Shown one piece after another: positions 25,453 to 33,801 of a stretch of 64,000 nucleotides of DNA (within the stretch, counting starts at the first letter, position 1; each line of letters opens with the position of its first letter). The notes below the pieces were generated by a model. The model did not search any database. It was not told where the DNA came from and saw nothing but the letters and a program-made list of their open reading frames with translations. This DNA comes from Pirellulaceae bacterium (lineage in GTDB: Bacteria > Planctomycetota > Planctomycetia > Pirellulales > Pirellulaceae). The stretch lies in assembly GCA_020852965.1 (NCBI GenBank), contig JADYZV010000044.1, forward strand, positions 1 to 64,000. Direction: 5' to 3'. The position numbers and the translations under genes were made by a program.

Positions 25453-27090
25453 ATGGAGTTTACCACAGTGACCACTTCGCTCGACTTATCTCGCTGCGGC
25501 ATTACCGTCCGAGACATCATTCGCAACGCGTCGACTGCGCGTCTGTATGAGTATGCGATTATTGATCGCGATGCGGTCATTGCCAACACGGGGGCATTGG
25601 CTACGCGTAGCGGTGACAAGACCGGACGCTGCCCGAAGGATAAACGCATTGTCGAGTCGACCGATACGGCCAAGGACATCTGGTGGGGGGACATCAACAT
25701 TCGTTTGACCGAGAAATCGTTCTTGATCAATCGCCAGCGCGCACGCGACTACTTGAATACACGCCCGAAGTTGTTCGTGACCGATGGATACGCGGGCTGG
25801 GATCCGCGTTATCGTTTGAAGATTCGTGTCATTTGCGCCAGCGCCTATCATGCGTTATTCATGCGCAATATGCTGATCGTCCCCAGCGATCAGGAATTGG
25901 ATGAATTTGGTGATCCCGACTACACCATCTACAACGCGGGCCACTTTCCGGCCAACCCATACACGGCTCAGATGACCAGCACGACGAGTGTCGATTTGAG
26001 TTTCGAACTACGCGAGTTTGTCATCTTAGGGACGCAATACGCTGGCGAAATGAAGAAGGGAGTGTTCACGATCATGAACTATCTCATGCCTCGCCAAGGT
26101 GTGCTATCGATGCACTGCTCAGCGAACCAAGGTGACCCAAGCAATCTAGCGCATGAGGGAGGGAATGCAGCCGAGGACGTGACGTTGTTTTTTGGACTCA
26201 GCGGCACAGGCAAGACAACTCTCTCGGCCGATCCGCAGCGTTTGCTAATTGGCGATGACGAGCATTGCTGGTCCGACGAAGGGATCTTTAACATCGCGGG
26301 GGGATGCTACGCCAAAGTCATTCACTTGACTGCCAAAAATGAGCCCGAGATATTCGATGCGATTCGCTTCGGCGCAGTACTCGAAAACGTGGTCTACGAT
26401 CCGGGCACACACGATGTCAATTACGACGATGCGTCGATCACGGAAAACACGCGCGTAGCCTATCCGATAGACTTTATACCGCGTGCAAAGATCCCTTGCG
26501 TGGGAGGGCATCCCAAGAACATCGTTTTTCTGACGTGCGATGCCTTCGGGGTCCTGCCGCCGGTCAGCAAGCTGACGAGCGATCAAGCCATGTACCATTT
26601 CATCAGTGGCTATACTGCCAAGGTAGCGGGAACGGAGATGGGGGTCCGCGAGCCCTCGGCAACTTTTTCGACGTGCTTTGGGGCGGCTTTCATGGTATGG
26701 CATCCAAGCAAGTACGCCGAGTTGCTGAAGGAGAAGATCGACAAGCATCAGGCGGCGGTGTGGTTGGTCAATACAGGCTGGACTGGCGGCAGCTACGGCA
26801 CGGGAAAGCGGATGTCACTTATCAACACGCGGGCTATCATCGACGCGATACACGGCGGTGCGTTGTCTCAGGCCGAGATGGCCGTTGACCCCAACTTCGG
26901 CTTGCAGGTTCCTACGACCTGCCCGCAAGTCGATCGCTCCCTGTTGCAACCTGCGGAAGCTTGGCAGGACAAAGCACAATATCAAGCCACGGCGACCAAG
27001 TTGGCAAGCCTGTTCCACAAGAACTTCGAACAGTTCGCCGCGCAGAGCAGCCCAGCCATCGGCGCGGCTGGTCCGGTTATTGGACGATAA
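25453..27090 (+). CDS. pckA: phosphoenolpyruvate carboxykinase (ATP)
   Basis: The 545-residue product is an ATP-type PEP carboxykinase, converting oxaloacetate and ATP to phosphoenolpyruvate, ADP and carbon dioxide in gluconeogenesis. Signatures include NTGALATRSGDKTGRCPKDK, the substrate region MKKGVFTIMNYLMPRQG, SMHCSANQG, the P-loop GLSGTGKTTLSAD, the metal site LIGDDEHCW, and GTGKRMSLINTRAII near the nucleotide site. Length is normal for the family (about 530-545). The ATG at 25453 has no strong ribosome-binding site in front, and the 5' region carries the 52-bp tandem repeats, so expression control may be unusual. It has no cotranscribed neighbour. Confidence 0.95.
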   Translation: MEFTTVTTSLDLSRCGITVRDIIRNASTARLYEYAIIDRDAVIANTGALATRSGDKTGRCPKDKRIVESTDTAKDIWWGDINIRLTEKSFLINRQRARDYLNTRPKLFVTDGYAGWDPRYRLKIRVICASAYHALFMRNMLIVPSDQELDEFGDPDYTIYNAGHFPANPYTAQMTSTTSVDLSFELREFVILGTQYAGEMKKGVFTIMNYLMPRQGVLSMHCSANQGDPSNLAHEGGNAAEDVTLFFGLSGTGKTTLSADPQRLLIGDDEHCWSDEGIFNIAGGCYAKVIHLTAKNEPEIFDAIRFGAVLENVVYDPGTHDVNYDDASITENTRVAYPIDFIPRAKIPCVGGHPKNIVFLTCDAFGVLPPVSKLTSDQAMYHFISGYTAKVAGTEMGVREPSATFSTCFGAAFMVWHPSKYAELLKEKIDKHQAAVWLVNTGWTGGSYGTGKRMSLINTRAIIDAIHGGALSQAEMAVDPNFGLQVPTTCPQVDRSLLQPAEAWQDKAQYQATATKLASLFHKNFEQFAAQSSPAIGAAGPVIGR

Positions 27091-27104
27091 GTTGTAAGGT
27101 TAGC

Positions 27105-27195
27105 AGTAGTGGACGAGGTTACGAGTCGCTGATGCGTGCCACGTCTAAACCCGCCCCGGGTCTGATAGCCCGCCCCACTCGCAAGCGAGCGAGCG
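27105..27195. repeat. GTAGTGGACGAGGTTACGAG repeat plus GTCTGATAGCCCGCCCC element
   Basis: GTAGTGGACGAGGTTACGAG at 27105 begins a family that recurs at 41977, 43616, 43678 and 44204. The following bases (27158-27195: GGGTCTGATAGCCCGCCCC, then CGCAAGCGAGCG) resemble, in inverted orientation, the element on the other side of mutL at 29308-29360. Confidence 0.7.
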
Positions 27196-27210
27196 AACGG
27201 CATTGCGGGC

Positions 27211-29226
27211 TCAAGTGCGTTTGAACATCTTATCGAGTTGTTCGCGGCTGAAGAAGAGAGCGGTGGGGCGGCCGTGCGGGCAATGGTGTGTATCTTGATA
27301 GTGATAGCGTTGTTCCAATAGGGCCGTAACCTCTTCGGATGATAGCTTGTCACCGGCTTTGATGGCGGCCTTACAAGCCAACATGTTGAGCAGTTCGTCG
27401 AGTACGTCGCGCGCGCTGGGCTCTTTGCCGCCCGACATCAGCGGCTCGAGCACTTGGCGCAAGACCTCTGCGGGTCGCATGTTCGCGAGCATGGCTGGAT
27501 AGCTGGTCATCAGTACGGTATCACCGCCGAACGGTTCAATCTCAATGCCAATTTGTGCGAGCAACTCGAGCGAGTCGAGCGCAGCGGCCGCTTCGGCTGC
27601 GGTCAAATCGAGCGGCTCAGGGACCAACAGGCGTTGGCTTTCGAGGCTGTGTGAATCGACCTTCTGGCGAAGCTGCTCGTACAAAATGCGTTCGTGCAGG
27701 GCGTGCTGATCGACGACCACCATGCCACCTTCGTCTTGAGTGACCAGGTAGCGATTGTGAACTTGAAACCCCAAGTGGCTCGTGGTCGGCGCATCCGCGA
27801 CTGAACCGCCAAGCGGCGCGGTCGTGTGCGGAGCTGAAACTTGGTGTGTATCCAAGCGAGCGGCCAAATCGGGCAGCTCGTCGGGTCGATCGCTATCCGT
27901 CAGTTGCGCGTCCCAGGCAGTCGCACCAGCGGGTAAATCGTCGCCGGCAAAGGGAGACGAGCTGGTGGGACGCGGCGCAGCAGCGACACCCGCACCGGGT
28001 AAGCCTGCTCCAATGCCTTGATCGCGCTGACCAAACGGGCGAAAGGGGGGGGGAGCGTCACTCAGGTTTAAACGCGGTTCGACTTGCGCAACTCTCGCCG
28101 CGTGGGCTTGCCAACGCGCGTCGTCACCGCGCGTCATAGCGGCTACGTCTCCGACTGCGCTGTCATTCATGGAGCCGCTTGGCGACTGCAAGCCACGCGG
28201 AACGGGACCGGGAACGTGCCGCGCTCGAGCGGTCAAGTCGCTGGTAAGGAATTGATGCCGCAAGGTCTGCAACAGTTGACTGTAGATCTTGCCACCTTCC
28301 TGAAAGCGAACTTCCATTTTGGTCGGATGCACGTTGACATCCACTTGATTGGCGGGCAGCTTCAACCGTAGGAAGCAGACGGGAAATCGACCAACCATCA
28401 ACAGACCTCGGTAGGCTTCACCGAGCGCGTGCTGCAAGCTGCGGTCGCGAATGTGCCGCCCGTTGAGAAATAGGTACTGCATACGGTTATTGCTGCGACT
28501 GACCGAGGGATCGGTTACAAAACCGGCCAGGCTGGCGGTCTCTTGCTGGCTGTGAACAGGAATGAGAGCGTCGCCAATCTCCTCGCCGAAGAATGCGCGA
28601 ATACGTTCGCTCCACGATTGGGTGGCAGCCAATTCGAAGACGGTGCGATTGCCGCTGGTCATCGTCATCTGTACGCTGGGGAAGGCGAGCGCGATGCGCG
28701 TGAAGGCTTCGGTGATGTGCCCCGCCTCGGTTTGTGGCGTGCGCATGAACTTGCGACGCACTGGGGTGTTAAAGAATAAATTGCGAACTTCGATGGTCGT
28801 GCCCACTGGGCAGCCGACAGGGACAATGCTCGACGGTTGCCCCCCCTGTACCGTCAGTTCAGACCCTGAATCGCTGTCGGCAATACGGGTGCGCAAGCTC
28901 AGGTGGCTGATTTCGGCGATCGAGGCGAGCGCTTCGCCACGAAAGCCGAGCGTATGGACGTCGAAGAGATCGTCGGCCGTTTCGAGTTTGCTGGTTGCAT
29001 GGCTGGCGATGGCTAAGCCGATCTGGTCAGGGGCGATGCCGCAGCCGTTGTCGCTAATCCGAATGCATTCAATCCCACCACCGTCGATGGCCAGCTCGAT
29101 CTTGCTGGCACCCGCATCAACGCTGTTTTCTAACAGTTCCTTGACCACACTGGCCGGACGTTCGATTACCTCACCCGCCGCGATCTTGTTGACCAGACTT
29201 GGGGGTAGTTGTCGAATTGTTGGCAT
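27211..29226 (-). CDS. mutL: DNA mismatch repair protein MutL
   Basis: The 671-residue protein has the GHKL ATPase N-terminus: KIAAGEVIERPASVVKELLE, DNGCGI, SHATSKL and GFRGEALASIAEIS. A Pro/Ala-rich linker leads to the dimerisation domain. The C-terminal domain has DQHALHERILYE, which fits the endonuclease signature DQHA(x2)E(x4)E, plus ACKAAIKAG and CPHGRPT. This makes it the nicking type found in bacteria without MutH. MutL links MutS mismatch recognition to strand removal. No mutS lies in this window. It is flanked on both sides by related repeat elements (27158-27195 and 29308-29360). Confidence 0.96.
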   Translation of the reverse strand: MPTIRQLPPSLVNKIAAGEVIERPASVVKELLENSVDAGASKIELAIDGGGIECIRISDNGCGIAPDQIGLAIASHATSKLETADDLFDVHTLGFRGEALASIAEISHLSLRTRIADSDSGSELTVQGGQPSSIVPVGCPVGTTIEVRNLFFNTPVRRKFMRTPQTEAGHITEAFTRIALAFPSVQMTMTSGNRTVFELAATQSWSERIRAFFGEEIGDALIPVHSQQETASLAGFVTDPSVSRSNNRMQYLFLNGRHIRDRSLQHALGEAYRGLLMVGRFPVCFLRLKLPANQVDVNVHPTKMEVRFQEGGKIYSQLLQTLRHQFLTSDLTARARHVPGPVPRGLQSPSGSMNDSAVGDVAAMTRGDDARWQAHAARVAQVEPRLNLSDAPPPFRPFGQRDQGIGAGLPGAGVAAAPRPTSSSPFAGDDLPAGATAWDAQLTDSDRPDELPDLAARLDTHQVSAPHTTAPLGGSVADAPTTSHLGFQVHNRYLVTQDEGGMVVVDQHALHERILYEQLRQKVDSHSLESQRLLVPEPLDLTAAEAAAALDSLELLAQIGIEIEPFGGDTVLMTSYPAMLANMRPAEVLRQVLEPLMSGGKEPSARDVLDELLNMLACKAAIKAGDKLSSEEVTALLEQRYHYQDTHHCPHGRPTALFFSREQLDKMFKRT

Positions 29227-29287
29227 CGTTCCATTCCGAATGTTTTGTTTGAAGATCGTGCAATCAGGGTTTGCCCCAAAATATGCA

Positions 29288-29360
29288 TGTACACCTAAAT
29301 CAAGCTGTAAGTTCCCCTCCCGCGCGCGGGAGGGGCGGGCTATCAGGCCCGAGGAGGGCT
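29288..29360. repeat. dispersed-element end with GC hairpin
   Basis: ACACCTAAATCAAGCTG at 29292 matches, inverted, the end of the locus 3 element (CAGCTTGATTTAGGTGT at 54070). Next comes a perfect palindrome CCCCTCCCGCGCGCGGGAGG extended by GG (29315-29336), then GGGCTATCAGGCCCG, which mirrors the element at 27158. The hairpin lies about 100 bases past the end of the NtrC-type gene, on the side away from mutL's start, and lacks a T-run. Confidence 0.65.
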
Positions 29361-29461
29361 AACCTCACATGCACTTCCAGTTCGTATCCTCCCCGCTCGC
29401 CGACCAACTACGTCGGTGCCCGTCGCGACTCCCCAGCAGGGAGAGCAGGAATAGTCTCTGT

Positions 29462-30967
29462 CTACGATTCATCTTGTTTGTACTTGTCGAGCTTACGGTA
29501 GAGCGTGCGCGCACCGATGCTCAAAATGCGGGCCGCTTCTTCGCGATTGCCAGCCGTGAGCTTGAGCGTTTCTTCGATCGCCCAGCGTTCAATCTCCTCC
29601 ATGGAGCGACCGATCAAAGCAGAGTCGCCGACGCCTGGGAGCCCAGCGGAGGCACCGCCGCCTAAATTGCTCGCAGCAGGGTTTACCGGAGTTTGAGCGG
29701 CTGGGTCAGCCGCCGACTGGCCCGAGTCCTTTCCAGCAAAGTCTCCGTCGAGACTGAGCTCAGGAGGCAAGTCGTCGATGTCGAGCACGCCATCGGTATC
29801 GAGCACGACCATGGTTTCCACGAAGTTACGCAACTGGCGGATATTGCCCGGCCAGGGGTAGTTGTAGAAGCGACGAGTCGCTGTTGGAGAAAAGTTACAC
29901 GGCGGCTTCGCGTGGCGCTTAATGAACATCTTGCGAAAATGGTCCATCAACGGAATGACATCATCGGGGCGTTCGCGTAGCGCCGGCAGGTGAACGGTGA
30001 CAATGTTTAGGCGATAGTACAAGTCATTGCGAAACGTCCCTTCTTCGACCATCTGCTCCAGCGGTCGATTGGTAGCGCTGAGCAGCCGCACGTTGACTTT
30101 GATCGCTTTGTTATCACCGACGCGCGTGATGCGATGCTCTTCGAGCACGCGCAGCAGTTTGATCTGCGTGCTCATGGGCATGTCACCGACTTCATCGAGG
30201 AAGAGCGTGCCGCCGTCGGCGTATTCAAAGGCACCCATGCGATCGCTGGCTGCGTCGGTAAAGGCACCTTTGACGTGACCAAACAGCTCGCTTTCGACGA
30301 GCGTTTCCGATACGGCGCGAACGTTGAGCGCCTTCATGCGTTTGCCTTTGCGCGGGCTATTTTGATGAATGGCTTGGGCGATCATTTCCTTGCCCGTGCC
30401 GCTCTCACCGGTGATCAGAACGGTGGCATCGGTGGGCGCGATGCGTTTGATGCGGTCGATCACATCCTGCATCTTAGCGCTAGCGAAAATAATCCCCTCG
30501 AAGCCAAACTTCTCATCCAGCCGCTGCCGAAGCTCCGTGTTGGTCTGCTTCAGAAAGCAAGCCTCGATGGCTTTGTTGGTCACGGCTCGTAGGCGACCTG
30601 GCGTGATCGGTTTTTCTAAGAAATTGAAGGCCCCCAACTGCATGGCTTCCACGGCTTTGGGGACCGTGGCGTGGCCTGTCACCAGGACGACTTCGCAATC
30701 CGACAGCGAAGCTTTGGCTTTTTGTAGGATTTGCATTCCATCGACGTCGTTCATGACCAAATCGCTAACGACTACGTGGTACATATTCTGTTCGATTTTG
30801 CGCAGGCCGTCAGGTCCGCTCGTGGCCACAGTGCAGCGATAGCCGACCCGCTCGAGACTTTCGGTCATGGCTCGCGCGTGAGCTTTGTCGTTGTCTACAA
30901 TCAGTATGGCGTACTCACGCGGATCGAAGCCAAGCTGCTCGTCGGTCTGACTAGTGGAACTGTCCAT
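29462..30967 (-). CDS. NtrC-family sigma-54 response regulator
   Basis: The 501-residue protein has a receiver domain (residues about 18-135) with the phosphoacceptor Asp69 in VVVSDLVMND and acidic pair Asp25/Asp27. A AAA+ domain follows with Walker A GESGTGKE and Walker B GGTLFLDEVGD, and a Fis-type helix-turn-helix at the end (GNREEAARILSIGARTLYRK). Such proteins are phosphorylated by a histidine kinase and open sigma-54 promoters. The sigma-54 contact loop reads GAFTDA instead of the near-invariant GAFTGA, which may weaken or change coupling. No kinase gene is adjacent. The upstream gap to aroH is about 160 bases and probably holds divergent promoters. Confidence 0.92.
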   Translation of the reverse strand: MDSSTSQTDEQLGFDPREYAILIVDNDKAHARAMTESLERVGYRCTVATSGPDGLRKIEQNMYHVVVSDLVMNDVDGMQILQKAKASLSDCEVVLVTGHATVPKAVEAMQLGAFNFLEKPITPGRLRAVTNKAIEACFLKQTNTELRQRLDEKFGFEGIIFASAKMQDVIDRIKRIAPTDATVLITGESGTGKEMIAQAIHQNSPRKGKRMKALNVRAVSETLVESELFGHVKGAFTDAASDRMGAFEYADGGTLFLDEVGDMPMSTQIKLLRVLEEHRITRVGDNKAIKVNVRLLSATNRPLEQMVEEGTFRNDLYYRLNIVTVHLPALRERPDDVIPLMDHFRKMFIKRHAKPPCNFSPTATRRFYNYPWPGNIRQLRNFVETMVVLDTDGVLDIDDLPPELSLDGDFAGKDSGQSAADPAAQTPVNPAASNLGGGASAGLPGVGDSALIGRSMEEIERWAIEETLKLTAGNREEAARILSIGARTLYRKLDKYKQDES

Positions 30968-31130
30968 GGGAGAAATTGGGGTTGAAGTCGAGTTGAGTTA
31001 ACTGAATTACAGGCAAACACCTGAACAGGCTGGCAGTAGGTTGGTATATTATCGCAGTCGCCCGAGTATGCGAGCACCCCTTGACAGTCCAATCCTTGGT
31101 AAAAACACGAAACAATCGGTGGTTTAGAGC

Positions 31131-31553
31131 ATGAGCATTATGTGTCGTGGTGTGCGCGGTGCTACTACGGTTCAGGAGAATACGCGCGATGCGATCCTAA
31201 AGGCTACACGGCAAATGCTGGCGCTGATGATTCGCCGCAACCAAATCGATGCTGCCGATATCAGTAGCGCCATCTTTACGGTAACCCGCGATGTCAATGC
31301 GGAATTCCCCGCGCTGGCCGCCCGACAACTCGGCTGGCTGGGAGTTCCGCTGCTTTGCGGCTACGAAATCGACGTTCCCGGCTCGCTCCCCAATTGCATT
31401 CGCGTGTTGATCCACTGGAATACCGACAAAACGCAAGAGGAGATCGAGCACGTTTATATTCACGATGCGGTCCGATTGCGACCCGACCTTTCGAAATTGC
31501 CTTCGGTCGATTGGGAAGAGCTCGAAGGCTGGATTGACGAGCATATGAAGTAG
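31131..31553 (+). CDS. aroH: chorismate mutase, AroH class
   Basis: This 140-residue protein is the trimeric AroH-type mutase that turns chorismate into prephenate for Phe and Tyr synthesis. It begins with [17 protein letters not shown], and has [41 protein letters not shown] and a C-terminal [11 protein letters not shown]. The arginine and glutamate residues that hold the substrate are in place. Length is close to B. subtilis AroH (127 residues). A conserved hypothetical gene follows 56 bases later on the same strand. A TTGACA at 31081 might be a -35 box, but I see no convincing -10. Confidence 0.92.
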   Translation: MSIMCRGVRGATTVQENTRDAILKATRQMLALMIRRNQIDAADISSAIFTVTRDVNAEFPALAARQLGWLGVPLLCGYEIDVPGSLPNCIRVLIHWNTDKTQEEIEHVYIHDAVRLRPDLSKLPSVDWEELEGWIDEHMK

Positions 31554-31609
31554 GCAATCCCATCGTAGCTACGGGAAACAGTGGCTTTGGCAAAGGGCAT
31601 AGAGCTTTC

Positions 31610-32488
31610 ATGAATTTACAGTGGCTGACAAATGCCCAGTTGAGCGTAATCCATTCGGCTTGGTGCGTCGCTTACTACCCCAATCGTGTCAACAGCGGCT
31701 CGGACGAAATGCGCTCGGCTGCAGCGGAGCTCGACAAGCTGGCAAGTGAATTCAAGACGACGCGCGATAATTTTTGGGAACAGTTGCTAACTTTGGCTTG
31801 CGTAGCGGATGGCCCCAGTGATCTAGCCAAACGATTGTCTGCGCGATTGGGGGTGAGTTCGGGGACACTGCCCGTGCGTTTAGTGGCTGCACTGCAACAA
31901 TGCCGCATGCAATTTGAGCGCACTTTCCCCAAGTTCGCCACAGAGCTCCCGCTGCGTTCGGGCCCGATGCGGCAATTGTGGGAGGCGTACGGGCCGGGAT
32001 TGCTACGCCTGATCGGGCGACAAACAGGGGAGGATGTCGCGGTCGAACAGGCTAGCGTGGTGCTGGTGCAACCCATGCTGGGAGGCTTCGGCTATGCGCA
32101 CTTGTCGGGCAACCGCATTCACTTGGAGGCGTTGTTGACACATGCCGCCCCAGAGCTCCCTGAGTCGTTGCGAATTGCTTGGCTGCTTTCGCAACTCGAT
32201 CTCGACCGTCCTGAATATAGTGAACAGATCAATGCCCATCGACTGCGCAGCGTAGCTGGACTGGCAATGTTGCCGGCTATCCTGTGCGCTGGCGAGGAGT
32301 TGGAATTGAGTCGTTTCAGTCCCGAGCTGCTGACCAGAGCCATCGAGCTCTGGTTTTGTCCTACTATGGGGCTGACGGCGGCGGCCGCCTCGTCGGTGAC
32401 GAGTATCTGGTGGGAGACCTATCAGGCCAGCCGCCCCAAGTGGCGCGTCGCGTTGACCGGCTTGGACCGGCTGCTACCATCGCCTTGA
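31610..32488 (+). CDS. conserved hypothetical protein after aroH
   Basis: The product has 292 residues, is mostly helical, and has no signal peptide or transmembrane segment. It starts MNLQWLTNAQLSVIHSAWCV and contains AYGPGLLRLIGRQTGED and IWWETYQASRPKWRVALTGL, the second being a Trp-rich C-terminal motif. I do not recognise a family. Codon use matches its neighbours and the frame is clean, so it is a real gene. The 56-base spacing suggests cotranscription with aroH. Confidence 0.8.
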   Translation: MNLQWLTNAQLSVIHSAWCVAYYPNRVNSGSDEMRSAAAELDKLASEFKTTRDNFWEQLLTLACVADGPSDLAKRLSARLGVSSGTLPVRLVAALQQCRMQFERTFPKFATELPLRSGPMRQLWEAYGPGLLRLIGRQTGEDVAVEQASVVLVQPMLGGFGYAHLSGNRIHLEALLTHAAPELPESLRIAWLLSQLDLDRPEYSEQINAHRLRSVAGLAMLPAILCAGEELELSRFSPELLTRAIELWFCPTMGLTAAAASSVTSIWWETYQASRPKWRVALTGLDRLLPSP

Positions 32489-32732
32489 TCTCGGGCGTAA
32501 CTGTCGTCGCCAGTTCGGGGAATCCCACCGTCTGGCAACGGTAGCAACGAAGTTACGGAAGTTATTTGACTCTTACCCACCTCCTGAGTGCGGCTTGCGA
32601 GTTGCCGAATAGGCGGCCAGTGATCAAAATATAGGTTGACGAACAAGAAGTGACGAATTGAATCTGCTAGCGATCATGGTTCCACGACGCGCGGCTACGT
32701 TTTATACAGAAGTATTTAGGACTCGGCACAGC

Positions 32733-33602
32733 ATGCCCATCAAATTCAAATGCAGTTGCGGTCACGTATTAGCCGTCCCCGATTCTTTTGGGGGAAAGAA
32801 TGGCAAGTGCCCCAAGTGCCAAAAGTCGGTTAAGGTACCTACGCCCAACGCGTCAGTGGCGTCCAGTGCTGCGGGCAAATCAGCTGCGGGCAAATCGACA
32901 GCGGAGTCGGCAGTGGCCACTGTCAGCCTGATGGACTCTCTATTGAATGACGCAGGCCTAAAAAAACGCAAAGGGCCGTTGTGCCCCAAGTGCTCTGCAG
33001 ACATTCGCCCTGGAGCAGTGGTCTGTACCAACTGCGGATTGAATTTCGAATTGGGCGAGCAGATCGCTGGTTTTGATCTTCAGAGTCAGCGGCCGGAGTT
33101 CGACAATCCGTTTCTACAAGAGGCGTCCGACAACATGGTACGCGACATGGACATGGACTTGCGGCGCGATCGATCGTCGATGCCGTGGTGGGTCATTATG
33201 TCCTATCTGATCGGATCCATCACGCTTTGCATTGCTGGGCTCGTGATTGTCGATGGCAACTTTGGCGAGCCCGCGCCGGAAGACACTTTCATGGGCGGGC
33301 TACAACGCCTGCAGGTTTTTACCGTATTGGGAATGACAGCCACGGTTACCGGTCTGGCAATCGTCATTTTTGCCCACTTGAGCATTACCTTTTTCGGCTT
33401 TACCAAATCGTTGGCCAAGGGATTCGGGTGCTTCTTTCTGCCGATATTGTTTTCGTTTCCCTACGGCATGTTGAATTGGGCCGAAAATAAAGCTCCCGTG
33501 AAAGCCATCATGACCGCCAGCATGTTTATCGGGTTTGGAGTATTCTTGATCGTGAGAGGTGATGGCTTTGCCAAAATACTGGAGTTACCACCACCGTTTT
33601 AG
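32733..33602 (+). CDS. zinc-ribbon membrane protein
   Basis: The start at 32733 (MPIKFKCSCGHVLAVPDS) is chosen because a zinc ribbon of this type normally opens the protein; the frame is open 75 bases upstream. Two zinc ribbons are seen: CSCG...CPKC at residues about 7-28, and CPKC...CTNC after an Ala/Ser-rich linker. Four predicted membrane helices follow (for example WVIMSYLIGSITLCIAGLVI and GFGCFFLPILFSFPYGML). This zinc-ribbon-plus-helices layout is frequent in planctomycetes, but its role is unknown. The ribbons could bind nucleic acid or a protein at the membrane. Confidence 0.8.
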   Translation: MPIKFKCSCGHVLAVPDSFGGKNGKCPKCQKSVKVPTPNASVASSAAGKSAAGKSTAESAVATVSLMDSLLNDAGLKKRKGPLCPKCSADIRPGAVVCTNCGLNFELGEQIAGFDLQSQRPEFDNPFLQEASDNMVRDMDMDLRRDRSSMPWWVIMSYLIGSITLCIAGLVIVDGNFGEPAPEDTFMGGLQRLQVFTVLGMTATVTGLAIVIFAHLSITFFGFTKSLAKGFGCFFLPILFSFPYGMLNWAENKAPVKAIMTASMFIGFGVFLIVRGDGFAKILELPPPF

Positions 33603-33642
33603 TCGGACAGCACCATCTCGAGCGATTGGGTTTTCCGAAAGC

Positions 33643-33716
33643 ATGTTGGGGTTCAGCCGTTAGGCACCCGTGCATGTCGAACGCCGAAAAAGCGGCTAAG
33701 GCCTGCACTCCAGCTC
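33643..33716. repeat. inverted repeat around GCCTGCACTCCAGC
   Basis: GGGTTCAGCCGTTAGGC on the left and GCGGCTAAGGCCTGCACTCC on the right form an imperfect inverted repeat. It resembles the 2989-3096 element in layout (a CTCCAG end and TTAGGC/GCCTAA arms). It lies between the zinc-ribbon gene and the cytochrome gene. Confidence 0.5.
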
Positions 33717-33801
33717 AATGTCCTGCTGCCTTATAAAAAAATTTGAGTGGGCACGCATACGTTTCCATTCCCTGTTCGCCCCGCTGCCTTGTGATGTGCT
33801 A

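Noticed and set aside
31081-31110. Sigma-70 promoter before aroH
   Set aside because: TTGACA is present, but no acceptable -10 hexamer lies at a 16-18 base spacing.
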